Shown: positions 25,235-39,643 of the stretch, in pieces
Numbering within the stretch: position 1 is the stretch's first letter
Layout: every line of letters begins with the position of its first letter
The notes under the pieces: generated by a model
Database searches by the model: none
What the model was told of the DNA's origin: nothing
Seen by the model: only the letters and a program-made list of their open reading frames with translations
From: Methanococcus vannielii SB
GTDB lineage: Archaea; AGJL01; Methanococci; Methanococcales; Methanococcaceae
Assembly (NCBI RefSeq): GCF_000017165.1
Contig: NC_009634.1
Span: 1,006,249-1,070,248, forward strand
Direction of reading: 5' to 3'
DNA length: 64,000 nt
Position numbers and translations under genes: made by a program

Positions 25235-25570
25235 TCACCAATTATTAGTGGCAGAATCGTAGTCTTTCAGATATTCTACAATGTTTTTTCCGTAATGAGT
25301 CATCTGGTAAACTTTCATTCCTTCTTTTCCATCACAGGTTACGAGACCAAGCTCGATTAATGAAGAACTACCATTGTATCTATTGCCCATTCCTTTTAAA
25401 CACCCTAATACATTACTTGGATCTGATTTAACTCTCCTAGAAAGTTCTGAAAGATAAATTCCATGGGGGTGGATATCATATAGAAAATATACTATTTTTT
25501 TTCTAAGCTTGCTCTTGTTTAGAGATCTTATTATTGTAGGATTAATAAATATCATGTCTTCTGATCCCAA
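25235..25570 (-). CDS. earA: Winged-helix regulator of the EarA family
   Basis: A winged-helix protein of about 111 residues. The HTH spans roughly IYLSELSRRVKSDPSNVLGCLKGM, followed by a wing and a YQMTHYGKNIVEYL helix. EarA is the known activator of the archaellum operon in M. maripaludis, and I recognise the sequence and its place beside hmdII. The start is uncertain: GAGGTG is followed six bases on by TTG (25570, chosen); an ATG at 25555 has GGGAT before it; and the GTG at 25579 is itself inside the GAGGTG site. No archaellum genes lie in this window, so it would act on a distant operon. Confidence 0.8.
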   Translation of the reverse strand: MGSEDMIFINPTIIRSLNKSKLRKKIVYFLYDIHPHGIYLSELSRRVKSDPSNVLGCLKGMGNRYNGSSSLIELGLVTCDGKEGMKVYQMTHYGKNIVEYLKDYDSATNNW

Positions 25571-25722
25571 AAAAGACACCTCGGGGATAGGATTATTAAA
25601 TTTAAGTATTGATTTAGTTATAAGATATATCTTAATATGGGGGTTATTATAGATAGAAATAATTATAGCCGTTAAAATATATATATGAATGATATTGGAA
25701 TTACTAATTACCCATATTATCC

Positions 25723-28377
25723 TTAAGATACGAATCCGCCGATAAGTGGTATTTTTGAAATCATATTCTTTACAGAATTCATAATATTTTGAATCATTGT
25801 TAGTTCAGGTTCTAAAGTATCTTCCCCACCGTCCATATTAGGAACTTCATGGTTAATTTCTTCATTATCCGCAATTTCTGGGAAATTAATCCCTGGTGGA
25901 CTGTTTTCAACATCTATTACATCAGAATTTATTTTTAAAGATTTTTTAAGCTCTATTGGAAGATAATTTCCAGATTTAAGTGCAAAATTAGGAATAGAAA
26001 CCCTAAAAGTTATTTCATAGCTTTTTTCAGGGTCAAGTTCATTTAATTTTATATTTAAAGGTTTAGATTCTGTTGAGTGTATCATGTCTTGGTAATTTGG
26101 ACTTTTATATATGGTATTTTTGTTTTCCTGTATTTCGATATTGTAATAGTACGTTATATTTACTGGGTGATTGCTAGAAAGTCCTGAAGAAATTATTGCG
26201 GTTACGCCAGATTCAGAATACGTTAAATCTTTTATATTGAGTGGTGAAACAACTTCAGTAACTTTATTCATGCTTGTTGGAACCTTATTTAAAAGGTCTA
26301 TTGCAGAATACCGTCCGATATTCGAATTAGGATTAATATTTCTTGACACTGTTCCAAATCCTTCGGTATATAATATTTCAACGTTTCCAAAATCATCAGT
26401 TGTAACTGCGTGAAATAAGGTATAGCCTAAAAATCCTTCTTCAAAGAAGATATCAAATTCAACCGTTTGAAGAGGATCATTACTATTTCGGTTATTAACC
26501 GTGACGATTTTTTCCTTCGAAGTAGCTTTCAATACCCCTTTTGAATCGTAAACGTCAACCCACATTCTGTATGTTGCAGGTATTGAGATTTCATTATCTA
26601 GTGCAACTATACAAGTATTATTATATCCTGCAACAGGGTAATTAACAAATAAACCTCCGCCGTGATTTACAGTTGAAATTTTTGGCATTATTGTATTATT
26701 ATACCAAACTTTTTTAACGTTTAAAAGATTTTTCGCATTAAATTGGAAAAATGTACTTTGGGCAGTTACTTTACGGTTATTATCTGTTGCAGCGCCATCA
26801 ACATCAATTATAAATTCTATCGGGCCATTTACTTCCCTGTTAAATACTATTGGAAGTTCGTATGTATTTTTTGAATTTGGTGCTATTCTAAATGTTAATG
26901 GATCATTTACTGTAAATATCCCTTGTTCATAGGTATTTTTTTCATTATACCTATTTCCAATGTAAACTTTTCCAACTAAAGTACGGTTATAATTATTTTT
27001 TAAAGTTACATTTACAGTATAATTTTTCCCAACTACCACGTTTCCAGAAAGCCTACTTGAATAGCTTAATAGTTCATCATTTGGAAGTGAGATATTATCA
27101 ATTATAACTGGATAAATTGCTTCTGGCTCTATCTTTAACTTTTCTTTTGAAGAGTAAACATAGTGTTTATCGGAATATACCTGAATTTTAAAGTCCGTAT
27201 CAGAAATTTTCGATAAATACGGGATATAAATAGTTTCACTAGATAAATCATCTATTTTAACTGATTTAACTGTTTTATACCCACTTGGACTTTCTAGTTC
27301 AACAGTTACATCTGCTCTTTTATTATGATGGTTTCTAAGTTGTATTCGTAAAATTGAAAGATATGGCTCATTTGCCATATAAGCCCGTGGAAGAATGTTC
27401 CTAGAAGGAATATTCGTATTTAAAGCACGTTCAATTCTTTCATCATATATTTTTGAACTATCATAAAATTCTTTCACGTAATTTCTGCTACTTTCATTTA
27501 TATCTTTAAAAAGTTCGTATTTTTCAACAGATACTGGAAGCTTAAATATTTTAACTGTTTTTTTGTAATTATAAGATATTAATCCATTATTGTTTACCCT
27601 CGTAGTTTCCTCAAGTCCATCAGTATATCCATGTAGCCCCATTACCTCAGTATGAACCTGAATTTTAAATTCATTTTCATCGATATTGATATCAGGAATT
27701 TTAAAAAAAACTTCCTTTTCAGAATTTTTCGGTAAATATACTATTCTTTTATCGTCCTTACCATTGTAAATTATCTTTTTGTCGTTTGCATTTTTAGCGT
27801 CATTTGAATCTTTCGTATAATCTTTTGAAACTACACTAATCCATGTTTTTACTTCATAATCAGATTGCGATCTAGGATTACTCTTTAAAGTTACAGTATA
27901 CCAGTTACTAGTTACTATTTCAGTGTAAGGTGCCCCGGGGGCAGTGTAACTCGCCTGACAAGTTATATTTTTCACATCAACCGGATTTACAACGTTTACG
28001 TTTATTTTTTTAGATTCTATCTTTTTGCCGTTTTCATCAGTCAAAGTAATTGTAACACTATGATCACCTACTTCAGTAAATTTAAGTCTTATTTCAATAA
28101 TTTTTTCGTGGTGAGAGTTCGGTATAATGGGTATTAAAGGTGATTCAAAGGATTGGCCTTCATATTCAGCTTTAACTCTTACATTTCTTTGGTAAGGATC
28201 ATAATTTACCAGACCAATATTTATGGAAGGATTACTTGGATCTATGTAAATTTTTGGAGAATCAGGGTTATCTCCAACTGCCCATATCTTATATATTGCA
28301 ACTCCATCCTTATCTGCCCCATAAGTTACGGAAAGTGTAATAAATAATATAAATAATATTGTTCCAGTCTTTTTCAT
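25723..28377 (-). CDS. Large exported protein of unknown function
   Basis: An 884-residue protein with a cleavable-looking signal peptide (MKKTGTILFILFITLSVTYGA) followed by an all-beta body. Several stretches look like CARDB/Ig-like beta-sandwich units (for example SINIGLVNYDPYQRNVRVKAEYEG, IQLRNHHNKRADVTVELESPSG and VTLKNNYNRTLVGKVYIGN), the kind that bind or stack on cell surfaces. An acidic linker (about 840-865) leads to a C-terminal hydrophobic/amphipathic segment that could tether it to the membrane. No catalytic motif is seen. It is divergent from the exported protein at 28555 across 177 bases, so the two may share a control region. Confidence 0.8.
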   Translation of the reverse strand: MKKTGTILFILFITLSVTYGADKDGVAIYKIWAVGDNPDSPKIYIDPSNPSINIGLVNYDPYQRNVRVKAEYEGQSFESPLIPIIPNSHHEKIIEIRLKFTEVGDHSVTITLTDENGKKIESKKINVNVVNPVDVKNITCQASYTAPGAPYTEIVTSNWYTVTLKSNPRSQSDYEVKTWISVVSKDYTKDSNDAKNANDKKIIYNGKDDKRIVYLPKNSEKEVFFKIPDINIDENEFKIQVHTEVMGLHGYTDGLEETTRVNNNGLISYNYKKTVKIFKLPVSVEKYELFKDINESSRNYVKEFYDSSKIYDERIERALNTNIPSRNILPRAYMANEPYLSILRIQLRNHHNKRADVTVELESPSGYKTVKSVKIDDLSSETIYIPYLSKISDTDFKIQVYSDKHYVYSSKEKLKIEPEAIYPVIIDNISLPNDELLSYSSRLSGNVVVGKNYTVNVTLKNNYNRTLVGKVYIGNRYNEKNTYEQGIFTVNDPLTFRIAPNSKNTYELPIVFNREVNGPIEFIIDVDGAATDNNRKVTAQSTFFQFNAKNLLNVKKVWYNNTIMPKISTVNHGGGLFVNYPVAGYNNTCIVALDNEISIPATYRMWVDVYDSKGVLKATSKEKIVTVNNRNSNDPLQTVEFDIFFEEGFLGYTLFHAVTTDDFGNVEILYTEGFGTVSRNINPNSNIGRYSAIDLLNKVPTSMNKVTEVVSPLNIKDLTYSESGVTAIISSGLSSNHPVNITYYYNIEIQENKNTIYKSPNYQDMIHSTESKPLNIKLNELDPEKSYEITFRVSIPNFALKSGNYLPIELKKSLKINSDVIDVENSPPGINFPEIADNEEINHEVPNMDGGEDTLEPELTMIQNIMNSVKNMISKIPLIGGFVS

Positions 28378-28554
28378 AATATCTTCCCAAAAAGCGATGA
28401 ATGTAAAAGGAATCGTTATTTTAGATAAAATAAGTATTCCGTTTTTAAAATAAGTTTTGTGTAATTAGTTATGTAGGTTTGAAAAGCGTGAAATATATTA
28501 ATAACTGTAAACATATTAAGTACGATATTAATTTAATTATAATGCGGTGAGTTA
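28378..28554. promoter_or_regulatory. Divergent promoter region of two exported-protein genes
   Basis: A 177-base AT-rich gap between start codons. TTTAAAATAAG and GAAATATATTAA near 28443 and 28490 are possible TATA elements, one for each direction. Nothing else clear is visible. Confidence 0.35.
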
Positions 28555-30348
28555 ATGAAGCTAAAAATTTTTGGCTTGGTATTAATATCATTCATGTTAT
28601 TAGGTTCAGTAAGTGCAATTCCCTATAAATGGGCATCTACTACCCCTATTGCTTATGTTGATATTTCAAATATTCAAGATATAGAGACATTAGATTATTA
28701 TTTAAATTCAGACAGTTTTGTAGTAATATACGCTGGAAAAAACTTTAAAATGGATAAAAAAAATAAAGAGTTTATTAATTATATCGGGCTTGTTGAATTA
28801 AACTCTATTTCAAGTAAAATACCGGATTTTAGCAGTATGCCTTTTTTAACACAAGGAAGTACCATATACCCTAAAAATTACGTTTACCGTGATAAAAACG
28901 GTGTTTATATCTTTGTAAGTTCAGATGTTGAAGCTAAAAATGAAGTAGGTATTTTTACATCAAATATCCCTTCTAAAATTTACAATGATGGATTTTACGA
29001 AATAAAACCAAAAAAGTTATTTATTCCTTATGATATTGACCTTGAAAATAAAGAAATACTTGATTTTATTGGAAATTACGTTTCTAAACATGGCGAAACC
29101 TTCGCATATATAAATAAGGTTCCTTCAGGGTACGACAATATAGTAATAAGTGCGGTTGCTGTTCAAAATTTAATTCCTGAAAAATCTGGAAGTTATGCAG
29201 TTTCCGTTTCCGGGCGAAAGATTAATGTTGAACTTAGAAATGAGCAGACTTTAAATGAAAAAATAAGAAGAATAAAAACAGTTTCTGAATTATTAGGAAT
29301 TCAAACCACATATATCACAACAGGTTCCGAAAATATTCACGTTATAATGGATACAAAGATAAGTGATGCTGAAAAGGAAGAACTTTTAAACGATTATTGG
29401 TTTAAAAAAAGATATGGTGAATTTTATACCCATATTAAATACAGTGAAAAAGAAAATTTGTATAAAAATAATTACGATGTACTTGCAATGAGTTATTACC
29501 CTATTATGTACATTAATAAAGCGCCAAACACATTAAATAATGACCCCTACGGAGGATACTATCCAAAAACCGTGTCTTATTCCGGAACTGAAAGTACAGG
29601 TTACTGGAATGAAGGCCCAAAATCTGAAAATTACTATTACCGTTATGATGGAGAAGAATATTGGAATGAAAAAGAAACTGTTTCAAGAAATTACTGGTCT
29701 GTCAATGGTGAATTTGCAAGTTTAAGTCAAGAAGCGGAATTCAATAATAGATATGAATATTTTTCAAATTGGTATGTAAAAAATTATGCTTATGCAATGG
29801 CAGAAGGTACTGATGGAATTTTATTATTTTCAAGTGATAAAACACTTTTAGATTTAGTATTTAGTAGGGAAAATAAAGATATTTCTTGGAGCTTAAATCT
29901 CAAAGGTGTAGATTACGTAGTTGTTCCTGACCATATGGGTTATGATAAAATAAATGGAGTTTCAGTTATAAAAGTACCTGGATTAAATAACAATGATATA
30001 AATGGAGTCCATTTTATTAATGAGATATATATTAAACCAGAAAATGAAAATTATGGGGTATATGTTGCAGATATTATTGAATTTGATACCAATAAACTAT
30101 ATACTCTAAATGATGAAAATATATGGGTTTGTTCATTTAAGGAATATGCAAAATGGGCTGAAGAGTACAGAACTTCATCTATACTTATTAAAAACGATAC
30201 AATATATGTTAAAGCAGACGATTACGCTAAAATAACAGTATTTAAAAATAATATAGTCCCTGTAAAAAATACAATTACCGAAAGTTATAATTCATCTGGA
30301 AAGCTTGTTATAGCAAATGCACCTGAAATAATCCAATTAAATAGCTAA
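28555..30348 (+). CDS. Exported protein of unknown function
   Basis: A 597-residue protein with a signal peptide (MKLKIFGLVLISFMLLGSVSA, cleavage after SA likely). The body is rich in Tyr and Asn with a strongly aromatic stretch around residues 325-380 (YYPKTVSYSG, SENYYYRYDGEEYWNEK, NYWS) that would suit a surface-exposed or glycan-contacting region. There is no second membrane helix and no catalytic motif I recognise. GGTGAG precedes the start. It is followed 66 bases later by a MinD-like ATPase gene on the same strand; whether they work together is unknown. Confidence 0.75.
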   Translation: MKLKIFGLVLISFMLLGSVSAIPYKWASTTPIAYVDISNIQDIETLDYYLNSDSFVVIYAGKNFKMDKKNKEFINYIGLVELNSISSKIPDFSSMPFLTQGSTIYPKNYVYRDKNGVYIFVSSDVEAKNEVGIFTSNIPSKIYNDGFYEIKPKKLFIPYDIDLENKEILDFIGNYVSKHGETFAYINKVPSGYDNIVISAVAVQNLIPEKSGSYAVSVSGRKINVELRNEQTLNEKIRRIKTVSELLGIQTTYITTGSENIHVIMDTKISDAEKEELLNDYWFKKRYGEFYTHIKYSEKENLYKNNYDVLAMSYYPIMYINKAPNTLNNDPYGGYYPKTVSYSGTESTGYWNEGPKSENYYYRYDGEEYWNEKETVSRNYWSVNGEFASLSQEAEFNNRYEYFSNWYVKNYAYAMAEGTDGILLFSSDKTLLDLVFSRENKDISWSLNLKGVDYVVVPDHMGYDKINGVSVIKVPGLNNNDINGVHFINEIYIKPENENYGVYVADIIEFDTNKLYTLNDENIWVCSFKEYAKWAEEYRTSSILIKNDTIYVKADDYAKITVFKNNIVPVKNTITESYNSSGKLVIANAPEIIQLNS

Positions 30349-30414
30349 AAGAAAGTTAGAATTATAAAAATTGAATTTTTAAATTTAGTTTTTTAAAATT
30401 TAGGAAGTGGTATA

Positions 30415-31209
30415 ATGAGACTTGGATTTTATAACGTTCAAGGTGGAACTGGAAAAACTACAATTGCAGCAAATATTGGCCACTATTTAAGTGATAAAGC
30501 AAAAACGGTATATGTTGACTGTGATATATATGCAGGATGCGGTGCACTACTTTTTGGATTTGAAAATACGCCCCATACATTAAATTCTTATCTTTCAGGA
30601 AACAGTGCAATTTCAGATATTATCCATCAATATGATGACCTTTCAGTTATTGTTACAGATTCTACACCAGATTCATTTAACACAGAAATAAGTCAGAAAA
30701 GAATACTTGAATTGATTCGTATGTTAAACGATACTTACGACATTGTTTTACTCGATCTTCCTCCAAATATTACTGAAGGGAATTTATTATTTTCTTCATT
30801 GAATCTTGAGGAAAAAGTAGTAAACAAGATGATTGTAGTTGCAGAAGACAGTATTCCGGGAATTGCAAATACGTTAAAAACAAAGGAACTACTTTTTGCT
30901 ATTGATATTGATTGTATTGGCGTAATCGTAAATAAATTCCGTAATATAGTAGATTTTGAAGAGGTGCTTGACGATACTATTGCAGTACTCCCATATGACT
31001 TAAAAGTTGAAAACCAGTGGATGGAAAACATTCCTGCAATTCAAAAAAAGTCCAAATTTAGTAAAGAATTAAGTTATCTAGCAGAAGACCTAGCGGAAGT
31101 ATATATTAAAAAAGATCTTGCAGCAGTAAGGGCATTAAAGGTTGCAAAAGAATTAAAAGACATGACTTCAAGAGCTGCTAACTTAAAAAAAGCTGATGAT
31201 GACATTTAA
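30415..31209 (+). CDS. ParA/MinD-family ATPase with altered Walker A motif
   Basis: A 264-residue ParA/MinD-like P-loop ATPase. The deviant Walker A reads VQGGTGKTT (residues 8-16), with Gln9 where ParA/MinD proteins have the signature Lys (KGGxGKTT). Other motifs are intact: switch [13 protein letters not shown], Walker [11 protein letters not shown], and VNKF for base binding. There is no C-terminal membrane-targeting helix like that of MinD. The Lys-to-Gln change would alter the dimer-contacting residue. Its partner is not obvious; it lies between an exported protein and hisF. Confidence 0.83.
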   Translation: MRLGFYNVQGGTGKTTIAANIGHYLSDKAKTVYVDCDIYAGCGALLFGFENTPHTLNSYLSGNSAISDIIHQYDDLSVIVTDSTPDSFNTEISQKRILELIRMLNDTYDIVLLDLPPNITEGNLLFSSLNLEEKVVNKMIVVAEDSIPGIANTLKTKELLFAIDIDCIGVIVNKFRNIVDFEEVLDDTIAVLPYDLKVENQWMENIPAIQKKSKFSKELSYLAEDLAEVYIKKDLAAVRALKVAKELKDMTSRAANLKKADDDI

Positions 31210-31243
31210 TATAAGTAATTATCAATATATTTTGGTGAAAGAT

Positions 31244-32062
31244 ATGCTTACTAAAAGAATCATTCCTTGTTTAGATATTAAAGAAGGGCGGGTTGTAAAA
31301 GGAACTAACTTTTTAGAATTAAGAGATGCAGGAGACCCTGTTGAACTTTCAAAAATTTATAATGAACAAGGTGCAGATGAACTCGTTTTTTTAGATATTA
31401 CTGCATCCTTTGAAAAAAGGGATATTATTATTGATGTTGTTAAAAGAACTGCTGAACAGGTTTTTATTCCATTAACAGTTGGTGGTGGAATAAAGACTGT
31501 TGAGGACTTTAGAAGAATTTTAAGGGCGGGTGCTGATAAAATTTCTATAAATACATCTGCAGTAAAAAATCCAGAATTAATAAAAGAAGCTTCTGAAATT
31601 TTTGGAACACAATGTGTTGTAGTTGCAATTGATGTAAAAAGAAATTATATAAATGATTCTAATGATAAAAATTTAAGTGGAAAGTATATTTTTGAATCAA
31701 AAAACGGCAAATTCTGGTTTGAAGTTTATATTTACGGAGGAAGGGAAGGAACGGGTATCGATGCAATAAATTGGGCTAAAAAAGTTGAAAATTTGGGTGC
31801 AGGGGAAATTCTTTTAACTAGTATGGATGCAGATGGTACTAAAGATGGATACGACATAACTTTAACAAAAGCAATTTCTGAAAGTGTAAAACTTCCAGTT
31901 ATTGCAAGTGGTGGATGCGGTAGTTCTGCCCATGTTGTTGAAGTATTTAAAAATGGAAATGCGGATGCTGCATTGATGGCGAGTATTCTACACTATAGAG
32001 AAACCGATGTCCAAAAAATTAAAAAAGAAGTTCAAAAAAATAACATTCCAGTAAGAATTTAA
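31244..32062 (+). CDS. hisF: Imidazole glycerol phosphate synthase subunit HisF
   Basis: The cyclase subunit that makes imidazole glycerol phosphate and AICAR in histidine synthesis, 272 residues. Features: [20 protein letters not shown] with catalytic Asp11, [12 protein letters not shown] and [13 protein letters not shown] phosphate loops, [13 protein letters not shown] with the second catalytic Asp, and IASGGCGS. The start is the ATG at 31244 preceded by GGTGAAAGAT. An insertion around residues 145-165 ([20 protein letters not shown]) is common in archaeal HisF. HisH is not in the window. Confidence 0.95.
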   Translation: MLTKRIIPCLDIKEGRVVKGTNFLELRDAGDPVELSKIYNEQGADELVFLDITASFEKRDIIIDVVKRTAEQVFIPLTVGGGIKTVEDFRRILRAGADKISINTSAVKNPELIKEASEIFGTQCVVVAIDVKRNYINDSNDKNLSGKYIFESKNGKFWFEVYIYGGREGTGIDAINWAKKVENLGAGEILLTSMDADGTKDGYDITLTKAISESVKLPVIASGGCGSSAHVVEVFKNGNADAALMASILHYRETDVQKIKKEVQKNNIPVRI

Positions 32063-32134
32063 TTTTCTATTTTTTAATAAAAAGTAAAATCTATCAATCA
32101 ATATATACAAATATATATAGTTAAATTAAAAAGT

Positions 32135-32251
32135 GACTAACGGCGTCACTTTGTTCCCACTAGATAGCAGTACTTAAAGAATCGCTGGAGGGCTTAATTT
32201 CCGAGATCGGGATGGGATCGGATGTTACACCTCCGCTTTGACCGTTATGTC
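32135..32251 (-). rRNA. 5S ribosomal RNA
   Basis: About 117 bases on the minus strand. The internal landmark GGAAATTAAGCCCTCCAGCG is the conserved 5S core, and the ends (near ATAACGGTC and GCCGTTAGTC) pair as helix I. A T5 run follows the 3' end at 32128-32132 as a likely terminator. It is the last gene of the rRNA operon. Ends are accurate to a few bases. Confidence 0.9.
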
Positions 32252-32268
32252 AAAGTGTTAAATTAAAA

Positions 32269-32292
32269 GTGCACTTTAGCTTTCATATCTTT

Positions 32293-32308
<16 letters not shown>
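32269..32308 (-). promoter_or_regulatory. 23S rRNA processing stem, 3' strand, with bulge-helix-bulge
   Basis: On the minus strand AGATATGAAAGCT pairs perfectly with AGCTTTCATATCT at the 5' side (about 35290-35303). Between this stem and the 23S terminal helix lies a bulge-helix-bulge: GGUGU/ACACU flanked by 3-base bulges UAU and UAA. The archaeal splicing endonuclease cuts such motifs to free pre-23S rRNA. Confidence 0.8.
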
Positions 32309-35278
<2,970 letters not shown>

Positions 35279-35286
<8 letters not shown>

Positions 35287-35312
35287 AACACCAGATATGA
35301 AAGCTTGTGCAC
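35279..35312 (-). promoter_or_regulatory. 23S rRNA processing stem, 5' strand
   Basis: The 5' half of the stem described at 32269: GTGCACAAGCTTTCATATCT, then GGTGT, then bulge TAT and CCAGATG on the minus strand. Its palindromic GTGCAC also matches GTGCAC at the far end of the 3' strand, lengthening the stem. Confidence 0.8.
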
Positions 35313-36892
<1,580 letters not shown>

Positions 36893-37043
36893 TTGTGGCG
36901 TAAAAGAATTTTACGCTCACACTCTCGTGGAGTACGTCATTTTTACATTAAAGGAAATGACATTTTATTTGGTCGCTATCTAGGTTTCACCTAGATTGTG
37001 GGCTTACATCACACCTGAGTGATTTAGTTCAGGCGATCACTTT
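36893..37043 (-). promoter_or_regulatory. 16S rRNA leader with processing stem and hairpins
   Basis: Between promoter and 16S lie a perfect hairpin GCGTAAAA-GAA-TTTTACGC (36898-36916), a second with arms GTCATTT/AAATGAC (36932-36957), and the 5' half of the 16S processing stem. AAGCCCACAATC and TAGCGACCAAA pair with the spacer downstream of 16S. A small hairpin TCTAGGT-GAA-ACCTAGA interrupts the stem. Confidence 0.75.
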
Positions 37044-37080
37044 GATTTGCATAATATGAAAACGTGTTGTAATATGTATT
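37044..37080 (-). promoter_or_regulatory. rRNA operon promoter
   Basis: On the minus strand a box A-like TACATATTA (37070-37078) is followed about 22-25 bases on by ATGCAAATC (37044-37052), which matches the Methanococcus initiator box at stable-RNA genes. Transcription should start at its TGC. Confidence 0.55.
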
Positions 37081-37264
37081 GTTTTTAGGTATGTAACAAT
37101 AATTAAAACCTCAAAATAAATAAATACTCGAAAAATAGTATATAAAAAAATAATAAAAAAAAGTGTAAAAATCATATTTTTTATTTTAAAGTATTCAAAA
37201 TATTCTTAAAATAATTATTTAAATAGCCAATTATAGTTCCTAAAAGTAATGAAAAGGCGATAAA

Positions 37265-38719
37265 ATGGAGATAGGATTATTGGATATAAATGGAACACTC
37301 CCTTGTTTTGAAGGTTTTGGATCAATCCCTACAAAAATTATTAATGAAAAGAATATTTCTGAAATAAAAGATTTAGAAATAATTATAATTCCAGGCGGAA
37401 GTATTATAGAAAGTAAATCATTAGGTAATCAATTGAAAAAAGAAATTTTAAATTTTAACGAGTATATTATTGGAATTTGTAGTGGATTTCAAGTCCTTTC
37501 TGAAAAAATAGATATCGGGAGAAAAAGTCAAAATCCGATTATAAAGGAAGGTTTAGGATTATTAAATGTTAACTTTTCACCATTGGTATGTACGGATTTA
37601 GTTACATTTAAGTTAGAAAATGACTGTATTTTTGGAAAAACGAATGAAAATGGAAGCGGTTTTCACTGCCATACTTATGGAAACATTGAAATTACAAATA
37701 ATAGTACCAAAAAATTAACATCTTCTAAAATTGAAAAATTAAACTATAAGATGGTTCAAAAACAGGACATATTGTCAGGTGTTTTTAAAAACAAAGTGTT
37801 TGGAACAATGATACATAATTTTTTAGATAATGAAACGGTTATTAACAATATTAAAAACAGTTTAAAAATAACTGATGAAGAAATGAATGAAATTTTTAAA
37901 AAAAACAAAGTTCTAAAGGAAAAATTAAAAAGTAATTCAAAAATATCAAAAAATTTTGAAAGTATTCAAAATAATTCAAAAAAAGGTTTGATTTTACTTG
38001 CAACGGGCTCTGAAAGTGGAAAAACATTTCTTTCAACAAGTATCGTTTCTAAAGTAAAAGGTAAAACTTTTGTTTCAAAAATAGGGCCAGATGTTCGTGA
38101 TATTGTCCCTTCATTATATTTACTTCGAGAACCAATGTTAAAATATAGTAGCATTAAAATTTCAGACAGAGGATGGTGCCCACCTGAAGAATTTTTAAAA
38201 TTTGTAAGAACTTCAGATTACGATAATTATATAATTGAAGGCGTTATGGGCGCATTTACCGGTGCATTGAATAAAAAAAACTATAGTGGTGCAGAAATTT
38301 CAAGTTTACTTGGCTTTCCAGTGTACATTGTTTCATCGTGTAGTAAAAGTGGTATTGAAGGTGCATTTGTTGAATCAATTGCATACTATTCCCTATTAAA
38401 AGATATGGGCGTTAATATTTCAGGCGTTATCCTAAATAAGGTATATAATATGGATTTATTTGAAAAAATTGAGAAAATTTCATCAACTTTAGGTATAAAA
38501 GTAATACCGGTTAGAAAATCAGTTTTAAATGCAGATAAAAGAGGGTTAATACCCGAAGTTGAAATTGACTATGAAGAATTTTCTAATGTAGTAATGGGCC
38601 TTGAATTTGATATAGATATTCCAGATCTAAATATTAATTGTGAAAATATTAAAAACCATGAAAATGAAAATTTTGAAGAGTATTTAAAAGCATGGGTTAA
38701 AAAAATTGAAGGAATTTAA
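37265..38719 (+). CDS. CobB/CobQ-like amidotransferase with swapped domain order
   Basis: A 484-residue protein with two recognisable domains in unusual order. Residues 1-200 are a class I glutamine amidotransferase: IIIIPGGS, nucleophile Cys72 in [11 protein letters not shown], and [10 protein letters not shown] (about 181-190) for the catalytic His. Residues about 240-460 are a CobB/CbiA/dethiobiotin-synthetase-like ATPase: Walker [18 protein letters not shown], and EGVMGAFTG followed by [14 protein letters not shown]. CobB and CobQ normally have ATPase first. A Lys/Asn-rich linker joins the domains. It may amidate a tetrapyrrole (cobamide or F430 pathway) side chain; the substrate is unproven. 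Start ATG at 37265 follows AAGGCGATAAA. Confidence 0.75.
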   Translation: MEIGLLDINGTLPCFEGFGSIPTKIINEKNISEIKDLEIIIIPGGSIIESKSLGNQLKKEILNFNEYIIGICSGFQVLSEKIDIGRKSQNPIIKEGLGLLNVNFSPLVCTDLVTFKLENDCIFGKTNENGSGFHCHTYGNIEITNNSTKKLTSSKIEKLNYKMVQKQDILSGVFKNKVFGTMIHNFLDNETVINNIKNSLKITDEEMNEIFKKNKVLKEKLKSNSKISKNFESIQNNSKKGLILLATGSESGKTFLSTSIVSKVKGKTFVSKIGPDVRDIVPSLYLLREPMLKYSSIKISDRGWCPPEEFLKFVRTSDYDNYIIEGVMGAFTGALNKKNYSGAEISSLLGFPVYIVSSCSKSGIEGAFVESIAYYSLLKDMGVNISGVILNKVYNMDLFEKIEKISSTLGIKVIPVRKSVLNADKRGLIPEVEIDYEEFSNVVMGLEFDIDIPDLNINCENIKNHENENFEEYLKAWVKKIEGI

Positions 38720-38767
38720 TGAGTTTAAAAGAATTTAATGGTTTTTTAAATAATTATTTTATTTTAA

Positions 38768-39403
38768 CTATTTTAAATATATTTTACCCAATATATATGC
38801 AAAAACAAGTGAAAAGTAAAAATTCATTACCATTATTATAATTAAACCAATTATAGGAATTATTGCAATAAACCTAAGACCAATACTGAGTAAAATTAGT
38901 AAAAGATACATTAAAATATAGTCGGATACCTTAAGACTTATTTTATTTATGATTTCAAAAAAATGGAATGCCGAAAAAAATTCCCCGCTTGCAGTGTAAT
39001 TTAAAATTGCCATTGGAACGATAAATCCAATAATTAACGTAGTAAATAATACTAAAAGAACAGTAAATAAAAATCCAAAAATTCCGCCCATAAATAATGA
39101 TTCAATACCGCTAAAAATTGCATATATTGAAGAACCCCCTAGAAAAAATATTATCATGAATGGAATTAACATATATATAAAATATATTACCATAGTAAAT
39201 AGTCCTTTTATAAATTTACGCCCTAAAAAATCCCAATTAGGTAATTCATCTTTGGAATTTAAAATATTTTCAAGTGTTTCTATTGCATACCCTAGTGAAA
39301 TCAAATTTAAAACAGGAATTATTGATAAAATAGAACCAATTATCATTTTTTTGAATGCATTATCATCTGAAAGTGGAAAACGAAATGCCGGTTTAAAATC
39401 CAT
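38768..39403 (-). CDS. DUF4013-type membrane protein
   Basis: A 211-residue protein with about five membrane helices and the N-terminal signature FRFPLSDDNAFKKMIIGSILSIIPVLNLISLGYAIETLEN of the archaeal/bacterial DUF4013 family, including the ELPNW motif. Function unknown. It converges with the CobB/Q-like gene and is divergent from mcm. Confidence 0.8.
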   Translation of the reverse strand: MDFKPAFRFPLSDDNAFKKMIIGSILSIIPVLNLISLGYAIETLENILNSKDELPNWDFLGRKFIKGLFTMVIYFIYMLIPFMIIFFLGGSSIYAIFSGIESLFMGGIFGFLFTVLLVLFTTLIIGFIVPMAILNYTASGEFFSAFHFFEIINKISLKVSDYILMYLLLILLSIGLRFIAIIPIIGLIIIMVMNFYFSLVFAYILGKIYLK

Positions 39404-39588
39404 TACAACACCATCTTACTAAATCTAATCTGTTTAGAATATAATTAATATTAAAGATTAAAAAATAATTAAATTATTAAAAATTGTATTTTTATTTTTA
39501 AGTATATTCTTTTTTACCCTACAAATATACCTTACAGTTTTTAAAATATTTAAATATTGAATTTTCAAAGTAATTAAAATTTAAAAAC

Positions 39589-39600
39589 CAATATATAATA
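39589..39600 (+). promoter_or_regulatory. TATA-box promoter of mcm
   Basis: CAATATATAATA with an A-rich upstream element; transcription expected near 39620, about 24 bases before the mcm start. The rest of the 240-base gap back to 39404 is AT-rich with nothing else clear. Confidence 0.5.
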
Positions 39601-39643
39601 AAGAAAGTATAGGTTAAAGATACCGATAATTTTTAGGGAAATA

